The notes under the pieces are model-generated. The model had not been told where the DNA came from. It ran no database searches and worked only from the letters and a program-made list of their open reading frames with translations. 64,000 nt of DNA from Nematostella vectensis (lineage: Eukaryota; Cnidaria; Anthozoa; Actiniaria; Edwardsiidae), in contig NC_064036.1 in NCBI RefSeq assembly GCF_932526225.1, positions 19,614,953 to 19,678,952 on the forward strand, read 5' to 3'. Both the position numbers and the translations under genes were made by a program. Position 1 is the stretch's first letter; every line of letters starts with the position of its first letter. This document shows, in pieces, positions 1 to 11,529 of the stretch.

Positions 1-44
1 CCAACAGCGCCATCACCAACAACTACACATTTTATTGTCTGCAT
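1..44 (-). CDS. CDC42: Cdc42 Rho-family GTPase, N-terminal exon (partial)
   Basis: Reading the minus strand from the ATG at 44-42 gives MQTIKCVVVGDGAV plus two bases of a further codon before the window ends. This is the start of the Rho GTPase G domain, running into the P-loop (GxxxxGKT/S) that binds GTP phosphates. Threonine at residue 3 matches animal Cdc42; Rac proteins usually carry alanine there. Cdc42 is a membrane-associated switch controlling actin, polarity and trafficking. An AG acceptor (minus strand) lies at 103-102 after a pyrimidine-rich stretch, so bases 101-45 probably form the end of the 5' UTR in the same exon. Only 14 residues are visible, so family membership is strong and the Cdc42-versus-Rac choice is fairly strong. 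Confidence 0.85.
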   Translation of the reverse strand, partial: MQTIKCVVVGDGAV

Positions 45-840
45 GGCTGTGGAGCTTAGAGTTCAGCACAAGGCTGGAAGAGTGGGGAATTTATGGAAAA
101 CCTGGAAGAATAAACAAGATACATTAAATTCAACTTAGTTCCTCTTGGGCTAAGCCAGGGCAAATAAAACTCATGACTAGTTCAAGAATCTTTTAAATAC
201 TTCACTTTGAGGAAATAGTTCTTTTCTTTGGCGACATTCACTAGATTAAAATTTCTTTCTAGCTAGACGGTACACTATAACCCTTTCTCGAAATTTCGTT
301 TGGTTGGTGTACTATTGCGAAAGGAAGGAACTCGAGTTTTATCGATAAAACATTAGAAACCTTGACGGGTTTAAACCTGTGATAGGTTAAATCAAGAGTT
401 CATTAGAGAACCCAACCTTCATAACGCTTATGGGTCAGTAAAGAAGGAAATAACTCAGATGTGGAGGGTTGCCTTGAGAATGGTATAAAAGAACTACGAA
501 ATAATACATGAGTTTCGCTCGTGTCGGTTGCACAGTACAAGGAGATCTCGACAATCAACCGTGCTAAGTGTAAACTCGAACGAGTCTCTCCTCTAGTGCA
601 CAAACGGTTTCTTCTCTATAAATGCCAGTTACAACACGAGAAAAAAAAGTGTATGTGCAAGAATAAGTGTATTGGATTGATAGAAAAGATTAAAACAAAA
701 GAAATAAAGAATTCTGTGGGCGCAAATGGCAGACTGACGCTGCCAAACCACATGCAAAATATCGCCGTCAGAGAATCACTGCGCCGAAACAATTTTGTTC
801 TTGGCAGCGATGATTGTCAGATCTTTTAGACAAGACTTAC

Positions 841-950
841 CTTGACCAAATAGCTGTCCTTAAGCACAAGATACCGCCAATGTAACACGACAAAGCTAAG
901 GTTAGTTAAGCCCCTATTTCGCTTCTGTAGACCAACTTTCCAAGCGATGT
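841..950 (-). other. possible 5' non-coding exon / promoter side of Cdc42
   Basis: On the minus strand a strong donor (GTAAGTCTTG, 840-831) follows position 841. It could close a 5' UTR exon that splices to the acceptor at 102/103 in front of the Cdc42 start. The upstream limit and transcription start cannot be read; 950 is only a nominal end. A short open stretch (841-895) was considered as coding but has no partner exon. Confidence 0.3.
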
Positions 951-1367
951 CCGGCTTTCCAGGGGCGTTGGTTTGCAAGAATTTGTGGGGGGCCCCAGGG
1001 AGGCTTTTGCGCAGAATCAGCGCTCGATATACCAGTTATCATCATTGGTCCGATTAATGCGACCCATTGTCATGCAAAACCAATCACGTACCAGTTTATA
1101 ATTCCGGAGGAAGTGTTAATGTAACTTCCTTTTACGAAATGGAACACGATTTTTTATTGGTCAAATTCTAAGTGGGCCTGGTTAAATTTTCTTTTGTTCA
1201 TTTCATTAGACGAATAGAAAGTCGTGATAGATCAAAGGAGAAATGAGTTATTTTTGGTCAAAGGTATAAATGAGATTGCATGACTGTCAGTATCAGATTT
1301 TTTGTCAGAGTGAAGTATTTTTGCTTTTAGGTAAGTCTAAACTTTTGTCCCAAAATAATGGAATTAA

Positions 1368-1520
1368 TACAGTGGAACCTTGATTTAACGAACCTCGATA
1401 TAAAGAAGTACTCAGTATAACAAATGATTCCTCTTCAGTCCGGCCAAAATGACAGTAGAATGTATGGAACAGAACCTCGATATAACGAACAGGGTTCCCC
1501 AGTTCCTTCGTCAAATCGAA
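1368..1520. mobile_element. remnant of a pogo/Tigger-like DNA transposon
   Basis: The end-like motif CAGTGGAACCTTGATTTAAC begins near 1371, and a second related run (ACCTCGATATAACGAAC) lies near 1474. This CAGTGGAAC...TTAACGAAC pattern is typical of pogo/Tigger-type inverted repeats. No transposase is present. The rest of 900-2300 shows only diffuse low-complexity sequence and no supportable gene. Confidence 0.4.
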
Positions 1521-2303
1521 GCCTTACGGTAGCTATAAGCTATTGTTTTTAATTTACTCTCATAAATAAATAAGGTTTTATTTTCCTACTAGAAATAACA
1601 AAATAAAATTCTTACCTGAATAGTTTATGCTTGTCTTTATTCAAGTTGGGAAAAATGTACTCAACCACAGATTCAGACTTAAATCAAGATATGGAATGAA
1701 TGTCTGAGTACTCTGTATATACGGTTTAAGAACCCTAAAAATAGCCATGCTTCTGATAGGCAGCTGAGTATATTTGTCAGTCATAGTTATTATTTATCAT
1801 TTTATATATTGTCCTATCAGCATTTTCCTACTGAAGCAGGAAGTCAACCATATTGCAAAGATATTATAGGGGAAAACATTAATCCTCTTACACAGGTGGG
1901 TCATGTCAGGGGGGTCATGTTTGGAATATAATAGCCAATCTGACATAGAATACAAATATCAGGCAAGTACCCAGGATTGGCTGAGGGGGGAGGGGCGCAA
2001 TCATACGTATCATATGGAAAAAGCAATAATGACCAACTTTTTTAGGCCAAGGGCCAGGGGGGGTATGCATGCACCCTGCACACCCCCCTGACTATGTGCC
2101 TGAATGTCAGGGTCTTTTTGCCTGCTTCAGCCTAAAAGTTGACCTTTTGACAATTGCATTTTTACCTCTGGTTGAATATGAATGGTGAACAATGATACTT
2201 GAATGAAAATACATTTTCCCCATTTTTCAACATCAGACCTTAAAAAACTAGGTATCTAGTCAGTAGCTGTTATACAAAAAACTAAAATACATGTTATACA
2301 TTT

Positions 2304-2309
2304 TTTATT
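2304..2309 (-). terminator. poly(A) signal of the coiled-coil gene
   Basis: AATAAA on the minus strand, about 140 bases beyond the stop codon at 2452-2454 and in the right orientation to end that transcript. Confidence 0.55.
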
Positions 2310-2451
2310 ACCAACACCAACTCTATTGACAGTGATACAGGGCAATCTTATCTTTCTGCCATAACAAAATCGTATCAACAAGTCCAAAATCCAAATAGGT
2401 TGACAAGACCAGTTTTCCAACCATTTGCTTTTGGCATTCCCAACAATCTTT

Positions 2452-2687
2452 TTATACTGACAAAGCCTCTGCCTCTTTTTCCTTCATGAATTTCCTGAAG
2501 TTTTCATTTTCTAGCTGTGTCATCACTTTATTAAGAGCGTAGATCTGAAAAAACAAGGTATCGAAACTAATGTTAATTAGAGCATGATCCTCTTTATTTT
2601 TACATCAATTATCTATAGCCCATCTATCCTTCAATCTCACTTTATTTGTTCAAGTGTTGGACACAAGTGTACTGAAATATGACAACT

Positions 2688-2718
<31 letters not shown>

Positions 2719-5700
2719 GCTGGAAAGGGGTTGTGCAAGCCTGGAACTTGGAAAACAAGGGCAAGGTCGATATTTCACTAATTTACCCTCAAAAACTGTT
2801 TCAATGTCCCTGCCTCTAGTAAAATTACACTCTAGGGAAAAACATATTTTTATGTTTACATACCTCCTCTCTCTGGCGTTGTCTCAGCTGGACCATTGAT
2901 ACTGCTATTTTTTTTTGTTCCTCTTTCATCGCTTTTTCCTTTTGTTTTTCCTCTGTAATCTTCATTTTTATCTCTGCAAGGACCACACGGATATAAAATC
3001 ACCAGATGAAAAAAAAAAAAAAACTTTTCTGTCCAAAATAAGAGCTCCTTGTATTATAAGAAAAGTAAATTAACTTCTCATTACCTATTTTTTCAAGCTT
3101 TGCTTTCACTAGACGCTGACTCTGTTGAAACAATCAAAGCTGAGGATTAAAATACTGTAGTTATAAAGGCCCTAGCACTTTGCACTTTAGAGGTCAAAAG
3201 GGATTCGTAAACAAGTATGTAGTGAAAATGCTAGTCATTTTCTATTTAGTGATTGTATTTTTTTTGCTGCATTAAGGGTTATTTTCATGATCCATGAACA
3301 GTCTTTTTTGTTTATCGTGAATCATGAAAAGGACAAATTGAAATCTGTGATCCTTGATGCTAGGTTCACCGTGATTCTTGAATGGTGAAATTTGATCAGC
3401 GTGAGTCGTGATCTCTGCTATTTTAAATACATGAATCATATTTTCCAAGCAAAGATTGATCCTTGTCAATCATATACCCCCCCCCTGCACTTTATCTCAT
3501 ATCCCAGCTGGAATCCTGGATTACATGTCAATTGTTTTATAACCCATGTGATGACATTTGAGGTCTGTCCGAGTTGCCGAGTTGTATCCGGCTTACTCAA
3601 TGGCTAGCCGCTGTAAGCTGGAGATGCTTTCCAGTCTCTAGATTAGTAAGAGTTTTCCTTCTATAGGATATGTTTTGAAATTTCTTAATATCTCTTGAAT
3701 CATGGATGTTTGAATCATTTTATTGTGAAATGTAATTTCCCATTTTTGAAACTTCTGAAACCCCTTACCCCTCTGTTTTTAGGAAGCAACTCTCAACCAC
3801 ACCCCTTGGCAACCACACCCCTCGGCAACCACACCCCTCATCAACCACACCCCTCGTCAGCCACACCCCTTAGCAACCACACCCCTTGGCAACCACACCC
3901 CTTGGCAACCACACCCCTTGGCAACCACACCCCTCGGCAACCACACCCCTCATCAACCACACCCCTCGTCAGCCACACCCCTTAGCAACCACACCCCTTG
4001 GCAACCACACCCCTTGGCAACCACACCCCTTGGCAACCACACCCCTTGGCAACCACACCCCTTGGCAACCACACCCCTCGTCAACCACACCCCTCGTCAA
4101 CCACACCCCTCGTCAGCCACACCCCTTGGCAACCACACCCCTTGGCTCTGCTTGATTCATTCCTTCCTAAAAGTATGGACAACATGCTAATTCCATAGCC
4201 ACGCCCCTCCTCCTTAGTTTTTATCAGGTTGCATGCAAAATAAGTATTTTTGTCAGATAAAGAGAGGTGTTGGGGTGTAATTGCTCCCATCTACATTATC
4301 ATTAGCTTTGAACATCTTTACCTTGACATCAAAGAGTGATGGAATATACTCGACTCTTTTCATTTGTTCTTCTGTAGGTGTCCCCGGTGGCACACTAGGT
4401 GCTCCACCCAGCATTTTTGACTGCATCTCAGATAAATACACCCTTCTAAATGTCACCCTACCATCATCCTGCATGCTCCACCCTAATTCCTTCCTAGGTG
4501 ATGGAACAGAAGGTGAATTTTCAATTATGTTCTTTCGTGGAGGGTTTGTTGGAACTTTTTGCTGTGTTGCAATTGATTTGGTTGGCACTTTTGGCAAATA
4601 AATAACATTTTTGTTTGTTCTTTGGACAGGCATGTAGCTAGCCTGTATTTTACTAATGTTTAAAATGCCCCCACTGGGTTTGTTGAAAATGACAGAGGAA
4701 CTACTGTGCCTACTACTAGCTGACGACAATGTTGTGAAAGAAGAATTTAGTTGATTTGTACCATCTTGAAGTGTGAGGCGATCAAAAACAGAGGTTTTAG
4801 TCTTTTTGATACTTTTCTTTCTCGTCTTCCCTGACTTTGACTGTTTCTTTGTTCTGTCCTTCTTCCGTTTTGTTATATTTTTTGCGAGTTTTTTGTTCGC
4901 TGCGTTTGCATTTTTAGTATTCACTTGAACTGTGTGTGAGTCCTCTTTGTTATTTTCAACTATCAGTGGGTCTGATTTGCTTTCTAGGCATCCACTTGAT
5001 TCTAAACAAAAGGAAACATGTATGTCTTAGAGGGTAAATAACATGGATAATATATAATATCTATTAATATAATATATGCAATTAAAAACACTGTGTTTTA
5101 AATGCAGAAAAGAAACATAAATATAGACCAATTGAACATGTTTAATTAATATTCATTTTTTCATTGTATTTCTTTTTATATGAAAGACAATTACTTATTA
5201 CTTTACTTATATTTGACATAGATATTTAACTTTATTAAATGTAATTGTGCTGGTTCCTGTTAATAGTAGTTTGCATTAAACATCTGATAGGACTAACCAT
5301 AAACTCCTCCCATAAAAGACTTTTAGTATATAAAACTCGGGAGTTAATATATCGGCTGTTATACCCTCCATTTTGCTTAATTTCGGGGCGCAGGAAAATA
5401 TCCACCTCTTAGGAGGTGAATATTTAACAATTATTCGCCGAAGGCAATGTAAATAGCGGTGGATAGTCCTATCCACCACTATCCACCGCTATTTGCTGAG
5501 CCTGAGGAGAATAATTCTTTTAGTATATACTTGGCGGGGACTGAACAAGACCTATTTGCTGTAATTATTAATTATTCCGAGATAGCGAACCAATCAGAAC
5601 GTGCGTTCTTATGAAGTTCCCGCCAAGTATATACTAATGCATTTTATCCTGGGTTTCTCAACCAATCAAATCGCTTGTTCTTGACAGGTTCCCGAGTTTT

Positions 5701-6481
5701 ATATACTAATATGCAATATACAACTCCTAGGAGATGGATGTTTTCTTGTCCCCCCCCCCCCCCCCCCCCCCCCGAAATCAAGCAAAATGGCGGGTGTAAC
5801 AAGCCGATTTGCAAGTGTTTCCGAAAAGAAAATTGCTTTAAAGCTCGTTTTATATACTAAAACAATAATACCATTTCCATTTCGGCTCTCGGTAGATATT
5901 TCGCCACTATCCACCTCAATGGAAATTGCATAACTGTTAAACATACTTCTGTTACATCTCTGTTTGGGTCAAGGAATAACACAAAAACAGAAGAAAGGAA
6001 CTCAAAACAATAAAATAATTTGAAGGAATAAAACTCCAAAAAGCGTGATATTACCTGATTTTTTAATACGATTGTGCTCAAGAGAAATTGCTTCTATCGC
6101 AGATGCAGCCCTTTTCTCGTCAATCTGTCCATATTCCTGATTTCTCGCGTTGTTGCCATCACGAACCCTTACTGTTGTTCTTGCCCTTGTTGCTGTTGTC
6201 ACGAAAGCATTCGATTTCTGTTCAACTACGTCTACTTTTTTCTTATTTTGACAAACTCTTAGAAAACTCCTCAGGCTTGAAGCAGAGCTCTCCCTTGTTT
6301 GATTCCTTGTGTGAACGATGCTTATTTGTGTCCTTGAGTTGTTGTTAACTGGCGAAGAAACCTGCAGAGTTTGGAAATCGACGAATGACGGTTTCACTAT
6401 GGTCAATGGAAAATCGCCGCTCATCATCCCATTTGTAGGGACTCTTGGCAAAATCCCGGCACTTTCCCCAAGCGGAATCAT
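2452..6481 (-). CDS. basic coiled-coil protein, 448 aa, five exons
   Basis: The family was not recognised. Exons on the minus strand are 6481-6055, 5001-4322, 3121-3085, 2973-2864 and 2544-2452. All junctions are GT-AG, the phases agree, and the 1347 nt read through to TAA. ATG 6481 is the first Met after an in-frame TAA. Exons 1-2 encode a long Ser/Thr/Lys-rich and probably disordered region, including a lysine-rich run near residues 165-190 that resembles a nuclear signal. The end of exon 2 holds a Gly/Pro patch (LGWSMQDDGRVTFRR). Exons 3-5 form a charged coiled coil of about 78 residues (QRLVKAKLEKIEIKMK; REEIYALNKVMTQLENENF) reaching the C-terminus. The layout resembles centrosomal or ciliary scaffold proteins, but that is inference. 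The start lies head-to-head with NIP7, 478 bp away. A further exon in the 1.2-kb intron between exons 2 and 3 cannot be excluded. Confidence 0.8.
2703..2720. repeat. poly(G) tract after (GT)n
   Basis: A GT microsatellite runs into about 18 G residues inside the last intron of the coiled-coil gene. Similar G or C runs recur at about 5751, 12779, 14455, 19811, 36382, 50640, 52085 and 53535. Confidence 0.9.
3795..4146. repeat. 16-bp minisatellite (ACCACACCCCTTGGCA)
   Basis: About 22 head-to-tail copies of a 16-bp unit, with CTCGTC / CTTGGC / CTTAGC variants, lie in the intron between coiled-coil exons 2 and 3. The unit lacks stops in several frames, which creates overlapping short reading frames that should not be called genes. 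Confidence 0.95.
5317..5862. mobile_element. nested inverted-repeat MITEs
   Basis: The outer element starts with TTTTAGTATATAAAACTCG (about 5317) and ends with its inverted counterpart (CGTTTTATATACTAAAA, about 5847-5862). The two halves share about 120 bp inverted, including the CCATTTTGCTTAATTTCGG region at about 5370 and its counterpart at about 5775. An inner copy of related type spans about 5515-5640, with TAGTATATACTTGGCGGG and its inverse. All of it lies in intron 1 of the coiled-coil gene. No coding capacity is visible. Confidence 0.7.
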
Positions 6482-6959
6482 TTCAACTACTATTTAACCT
6501 AAATTCCCCACAATCACTCCATGTTTTGGAGCAATATCTTCAACGCCAATCATTCCGAACCTCGAACATCATACAACATAACACGATTTTCGCGTTATGT
6601 CCAAGTTGCTATAGCAACTCTTTTTTGTTCAGTTCGCGCATTATTCTGAATGATATGTTTTATTGCTAATCACATAAATTTATCCCTATTTTTCTTATTG
6701 CAGAAAGTAACTTTTATCGCTATACAGATTCTAGATAATTGTAAAATTTTAATATTTCGTAGCATTGTTTTCGATTCTTATTTTCTCGCTTGCATAGAGC
6801 CGGTCTTTTATTTCCGGTTACGGGAGTCACGTGATTTTGCAGAAAGCATTCGCGGGCTCAGATGACCACGTGAAGAAACAGAGTCAACACAATTCGCAGC
6901 AATACTGTTATTTTTACTTTATCCTGTTCTGTAATCACAGTTTATAAAGAATATTCGGT
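6482..6959. promoter_or_regulatory. divergent promoter between coiled-coil gene and NIP7, with two E-boxes
   Basis: Only 478 bp separate the two start codons, which point away from each other. On the NIP7 side there are two CACGTG E-boxes, 6828-6833 (within the palindrome TCACGTGA) and 6867-6872, and an ETS-like TTTCCGG near 6811. CACGTG is the Myc/Max and TFE/USF core, and Myc control of ribosome-biogenesis genes is well known in animals. Its action here is inferred. Confidence 0.55.
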
Positions 6960-9900
6960 ATGAGGCCGCTCACAGAAGAAGAGACGAAAGTTGTGTTCGA
7001 AAAATTAGCAAAATAGTAAGTAGCGAACTAAACTACAATCAAAGCATCAATCAACATTTGCTATGCTTGACATTTAACATTAAGTTACTGTATTATGCCA
7101 AGAAACTTGTATTTCAGTGCGTAAATTAGGACCTCATGAGGCTAACAATCATTCGAATTTCAGGGTGATGGGGCTTGGTGAATATTTTGTTACTGTAGGC
7201 TCAGGGTGACTAATCAAACGAAATCTTTATCAATGTCGAATTCTGTCAAATCACCTAAACCTTCAATTGATTCTTGTTGGGTTGATCAAATACAATCAAA
7301 CCAAAAAACAACGGCCCTGCCAATCAATAATTCCGATAATCAATTATAATCAATAGTAATCGATAAAAATAAATATCAATCAATCGATTAATTGGAAATC
7401 AATAGAAATTGATAACGTGAAACTGTGTGAGCATCGATTATTAACGATTTTTATCGAAAAATACCGAAACAAGATTTCGAGCCACGCTTCTGCCGTGCCA
7501 AACCTAATTGTTAAGTATTTTATTATATTGGGACATTAGAAGCTTGACGTCTAAATCAATTATGTGTGGTACTGCAAAAGTTCGACACTGTTTCAAATGT
7601 CGAGACCTTGTTGTGCTGCATTTGTTTTGGTAACTTTTTTACCCCTTTGAACGACGCAATCAGCACGGCATCTGAATCAACATTGTGTTGACCTAAATGA
7701 ATTAGGGACCTTAAGAAACGATGACAGCTAAAAACAATGGAATTTGATTTAGAATTCAATAGCAGCATGTGGAAATGCATTCTGTCTGATACAAAAATTT
7801 TGAAGACGTAAAAATTTTAAAGTTTCGTCTTCAGTTGAGGATGCAGACGTTTGCACTGTAAATTCCACTCCACTAGCTATGTTCGCTACTGTAGAAATGT
7901 CATTTTTTTATCTGTCTCTGACTAAAATGTTTTGCTTATTCCATTGCAATCAAATTTTTATTGATCGCCACGCGCAAAAAAATCTTTTTTATCGCGTTGT
8001 TCTAGCCGTTGTCGTCGTCCTTGAGGTCCCTTTCCAGTGGTCAGTTTTAAATATAAGAAATCGATAAAACCTGATATTAACCGATAATATTCAATATGAT
8101 TGAGTACTCTTGGGCTGTGAGAATCGATTATTATCGATCTCCAATATCAATCAATAACAATCGACTGATTAATATCAATTAATATTGATTAATTCGATTA
8201 GTTTCCGATGATCGATTTTTATAAATTGGTAGGGCCTGGAAAAACGTAGGTTTCAAGGCCAATTAAATGTTTGGTGTTCAATTGATTACAATTATAAGAC
8301 TGCTTGCCATCTCTCCTTTGGCAAAAAGTCACAAAATTTTGCCATGGAGTGCTGATGGCACAAGCGAGCATCTTGAATTTGTCTAAACATAAATTTGCTC
8401 ACCTAAGCTAGAGTGAAACCTGATTCTACTGGGGTTTTGTGCCTTCTGTGTGTGTGATCAGTCACTCAGTTCAGATGGCCTGGGGGGTGTGGAAATTATT
8501 TCCATGGCCTACTATCAAAGACATAAGAGTCCATAGAAATAGCTGTTTCCTGTGGTTCTAATAATAAGGTATATACAAAGGGCTAACACTCGAAATGTCA
8601 GCACAACTACTCTGTATTCCTGAGGCGTTCAACATACTTTTTCTACCTTGTGTTAATTTATACCTTGTCTACACCATGCCTACGTAGACCACCTAGTTTT
8701 TCCACAGCCTGTCTGTAGTCTCTCTAGTACTTCCGTATACTAACAGTTTGATAATAAAAAGGGTTTAAGCACCCAAGGGACCCTGTCCCCCTCTCTTTAT
8801 TGCAACAGGAGAATTCATGCAAGGCAACATGAATGGCATTGAAAAGGATGTACATGCTCACAAATCTACTAAAAAGTGCCATTGACATCATAATACTGCA
8901 TATAAGATATGAAAAAATGGCGTCACATTGTAATGTTTTGGCAGGATATTATTTTTTTATGTAAGGGCTATAAGTGATTTTTTAGAAACAAATATTTTTG
9001 GCCAAACATTGCTAGAATCTCTGAAACAACAAATATAATTAATGTTTTTTTTTTTCTACTGTGAGGCATCATTACAGTTAAATCAAACAAGCTATATAAA
9101 TCAAATATGAGGCTGATCAGAATAGGTGTCAAGAGGAACAACAAACAAGATACAGTGAACCCTAACAACATAGAACTCAAACTATTGTCCATCTCTTTTG
9201 AGTGTTGGAATTAACGGAGTTCCACTGCGAATAAAATATCATAGATGCAGAAATTATACTAATCTGTCTTATTCTTGACACTTTTACTTTCAGCATTGGT
9301 GAAAATATTAAACTTCTGATAGATCGGCCTGATGGGAATTACTGCTTTAGATTGCACAAGGATCGAGTGTACTATGTCAGGTATGTACGGTGTGAATCAC
9401 AATCCTCATCCACTTGCTTGTTATACACTCAAGCTTTATGTTATGCTTTTATTATATTATTATATTTATTATAAGCTTTATGTTTTTTTTGTCTGTTCCA
9501 GTGAGCTGATAATGCGAAGAGCAACCAATGTTGCAAGGGATAACCTGATAAGCCTGGGGACATGCCTAGGCAAGTTTACAAAATCTGAAAAATTTAAGCT
9601 TCATATAACAGCCTTGGACTTTCTGGCTCCTTATGCCAAGGTAAGTACCTGTTGAAGATTACAATATATATGTACACATGTTTATTTATAAATACAGTAG
9701 TTGAGTACAACCTTGAAAGTCACATTCGTTCCAACAAAGTAATGCTGTGTTTTCACTTGAGAATCAATCTAGGTTTGGTTTATGGTTAACTGAACTTCGG
9801 TTAGGAGAAATGTGTTAACACTTGAAAACCTAGTCTCGATTGACCATTCAGCTGGAACAGCACCCATGAATTGGAGTTCTGAGGTCAAACTGCTGCTGCA

Positions 9901-11407
9901 ATTATCATTATTTTTCTGGACCTTTTTGTCACTCTGTGATGACTTCTGTTAATAAGATTCTCCAATAATAGTTCAAGACGATCGTTTAGGAAAACACTTT
10001 GACTGATTTTCGCTGAATTGTTTGCACTAGAACTTTAGGGATTTGCTGTCCCTTGACTTGAAAACAAGTTGGTTGTAAGAATACTGTAAAATGTGCTGAT
10101 TTTGAAAACATGTGGCAATCTCACAACTATTGAATAAACACTGAATGAGAAATGACTGACAATTGGCAAGCAATAGCTGGCAAGAACTGTCAACAGATTT
10201 GTCTGTTACCTCTACCTGTAACCATATCATAAGATGGTGGCCTAGTGGAAACACAGCATAAGTGATGTCTAATCCCTTTTAAAGAGATGTCTTTTGCATA
10301 AGAGTAAACAATAATAAGTTCCCTTATACTGACAATCGTGTATTTTTACTAAATTATGGAAAAGGAGGTACCCAAAAACAACACCTTTACTTTATAAATC
10401 TGTTTAGAGCATTTCCATTGCTCTTTTGATCAAACTCATTGATATTTGATAATATTTCTGATGACAATTGCCCATGCCTGCACAGGATGATGTTTGTCTT
10501 CCTTCCATTTATACTTTCTATTGTCAATGTTGACAGTACAAAGTGTGGGTCAAGCCAGGAGCTGAGCAGACGTTCTTGTATGGGAATCATGTCACCAAGT
10601 CTGGCCTTGGAAGAATTACAGAAAACACACCACAATACCAAGGAGTAGTGATCTACTCCATGAGCGATAGTCCACTGGTATGTGTGTGTGGTTTTCTCTA
10701 GTGTGATTGACTGAGTATCTTTGAGGACTATGATTTTGCAAATTTTTCTATTTTTTAAAAAATGTACAGAGCTTTTAATCTCGAGACTTAAACATTGTCT
10801 TTTTGTGTGGTGTTCATTGCTGGATTTATGTAAGTTGATGTGTTCTTTCATTTAAAACTATCTGGCAGAAGGAAGAGTAGATATGCTTTAAGGCCTAGTT
10901 TTTACTAGTGACTCAAGTGCAGACACAAGGGCAAACAAAAGTTTTTTTTTTATAGTGAAAGCAAGTTGTGAATAAGTGAACTACCTCTCACTAAACATGG
11001 GGTTTGAATTTGATTAGTCAGTTAATGTCACCTGACACGAATAACCAAGCGCATATCTTTTTTGTGCTTTGTTTTAACTTCCCACAACCAAATGCAAGCA
11101 TGTGCAAGAAAAAATGTTGATATATTGGGCTTATTGCTGCATCAAGTGGTTTTCACAGCTAAATGACCTTGGCTCACACTTGCATTACTAGTGAGAACTA
11201 GGTTTTAGATCGAAATGGATTAAAGTTTGATTGAAGTATGAATTTCCAGCCATCCAGGGTTAAAATAGTTTATTTCTTACTCTGTAGGGATTTGGTGCAA
11301 CAGCTCGATCAACACAAGACTGTCGCAAGGCTAACCCCACAGATGTGGTAGTCTTCCATCAGGCAGATGTTGGGGAATATTTAAGATCTGAGGACACATT
11401 AACATAG
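6960..11407 (+). CDS. NIP7: NIP7, 60S ribosome biogenesis factor, 180 aa, five exons
   Basis: Exons are 6960-7015, 9294-9380, 9502-9640, 10537-10677 and 11288-11407. All introns are GT-AG, and the 543 nt encode 180 residues, equal to the human protein. NIP7 is a nucleolar RNA-binding protein needed for 27S/pre-60S rRNA processing. Diagnostic stretches are [18 protein letters not shown] at the start, [38 protein letters not shown], the start of the PUA-type C-terminal domain ([19 protein letters not shown]), and [20 protein letters not shown] near the end. Reading frame and junctions are intact, so the gene appears functional. Intron 1 (2.3 kb) carries two MITE-like insertions. Identification is essentially certain by residue-by-residue recognition, although no alignment was run. 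Confidence 0.97.
7312..8238. mobile_element. non-autonomous terminal-inverted-repeat element (hAT-like)
   Basis: The left end (CGGCCCTGCCAAT) and right end (ATTGGTAGGGCCTG) are inverted. They lead into AT-rich sub-terminal repeats rich in ATCGATTA and ATCAAT motifs. The element is about 0.93 kb, lies in NIP7 intron 1 and has no transposase. An exact 8-bp target duplication could not be read, so the hAT assignment rests on the GGCCCT-type ends only. Confidence 0.55.
9152..9227. mobile_element. short foldback MITE with CAGTG(G)AAC ends
   Basis: ACAGTGAACCCTAACAAC on the left pairs imperfectly with the inverse of GAATTAACGGAGTTCCACTG on the right, across a short loop. The ends resemble the pogo/Tigger-like remnant near 1371. 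It sits about 70 bp upstream of NIP7 exon 2. Confidence 0.5.
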
Positions 11408-11415
11408 TCTTATGA

Positions 11416-11421
11416 AATAAA
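11416..11421 (+). terminator. poly(A) signal of NIP7
   Basis: AATAAA starts only 9 nt after the NIP7 stop codon, implying a very short 3' UTR. Confidence 0.65.
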
Positions 11422-11529
11422 ATTATAAAACACGGACAAGCATTCAGATTAGTATCCTCCTTAACTTTTGGACCTTGTGTTGCCCTGTTGTACCTTGTTT
11501 TGCTCTTATGCGTTTGTAAGACAAGATGA

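Noticed and set aside
521..829. 102-codon plus-strand frame near the Cdc42 5' region
   Set aside because: No recognisable motif, no splice partner, and it overlaps the presumed first intron of a minus-strand gene.
841..895. Minus-strand peptide HWRYLVLKDSYLVK resembling a PH-domain strand of phospholipase D
   Set aside because: Eighteen residues only and no partner exon; its position upstream of Cdc42 makes a 5' UTR exon more likely.
3695..4198. Overlapping NHTPWQPHPLATTPLG frames
   Set aside because: 16-bp minisatellite in an intron of the coiled-coil gene.
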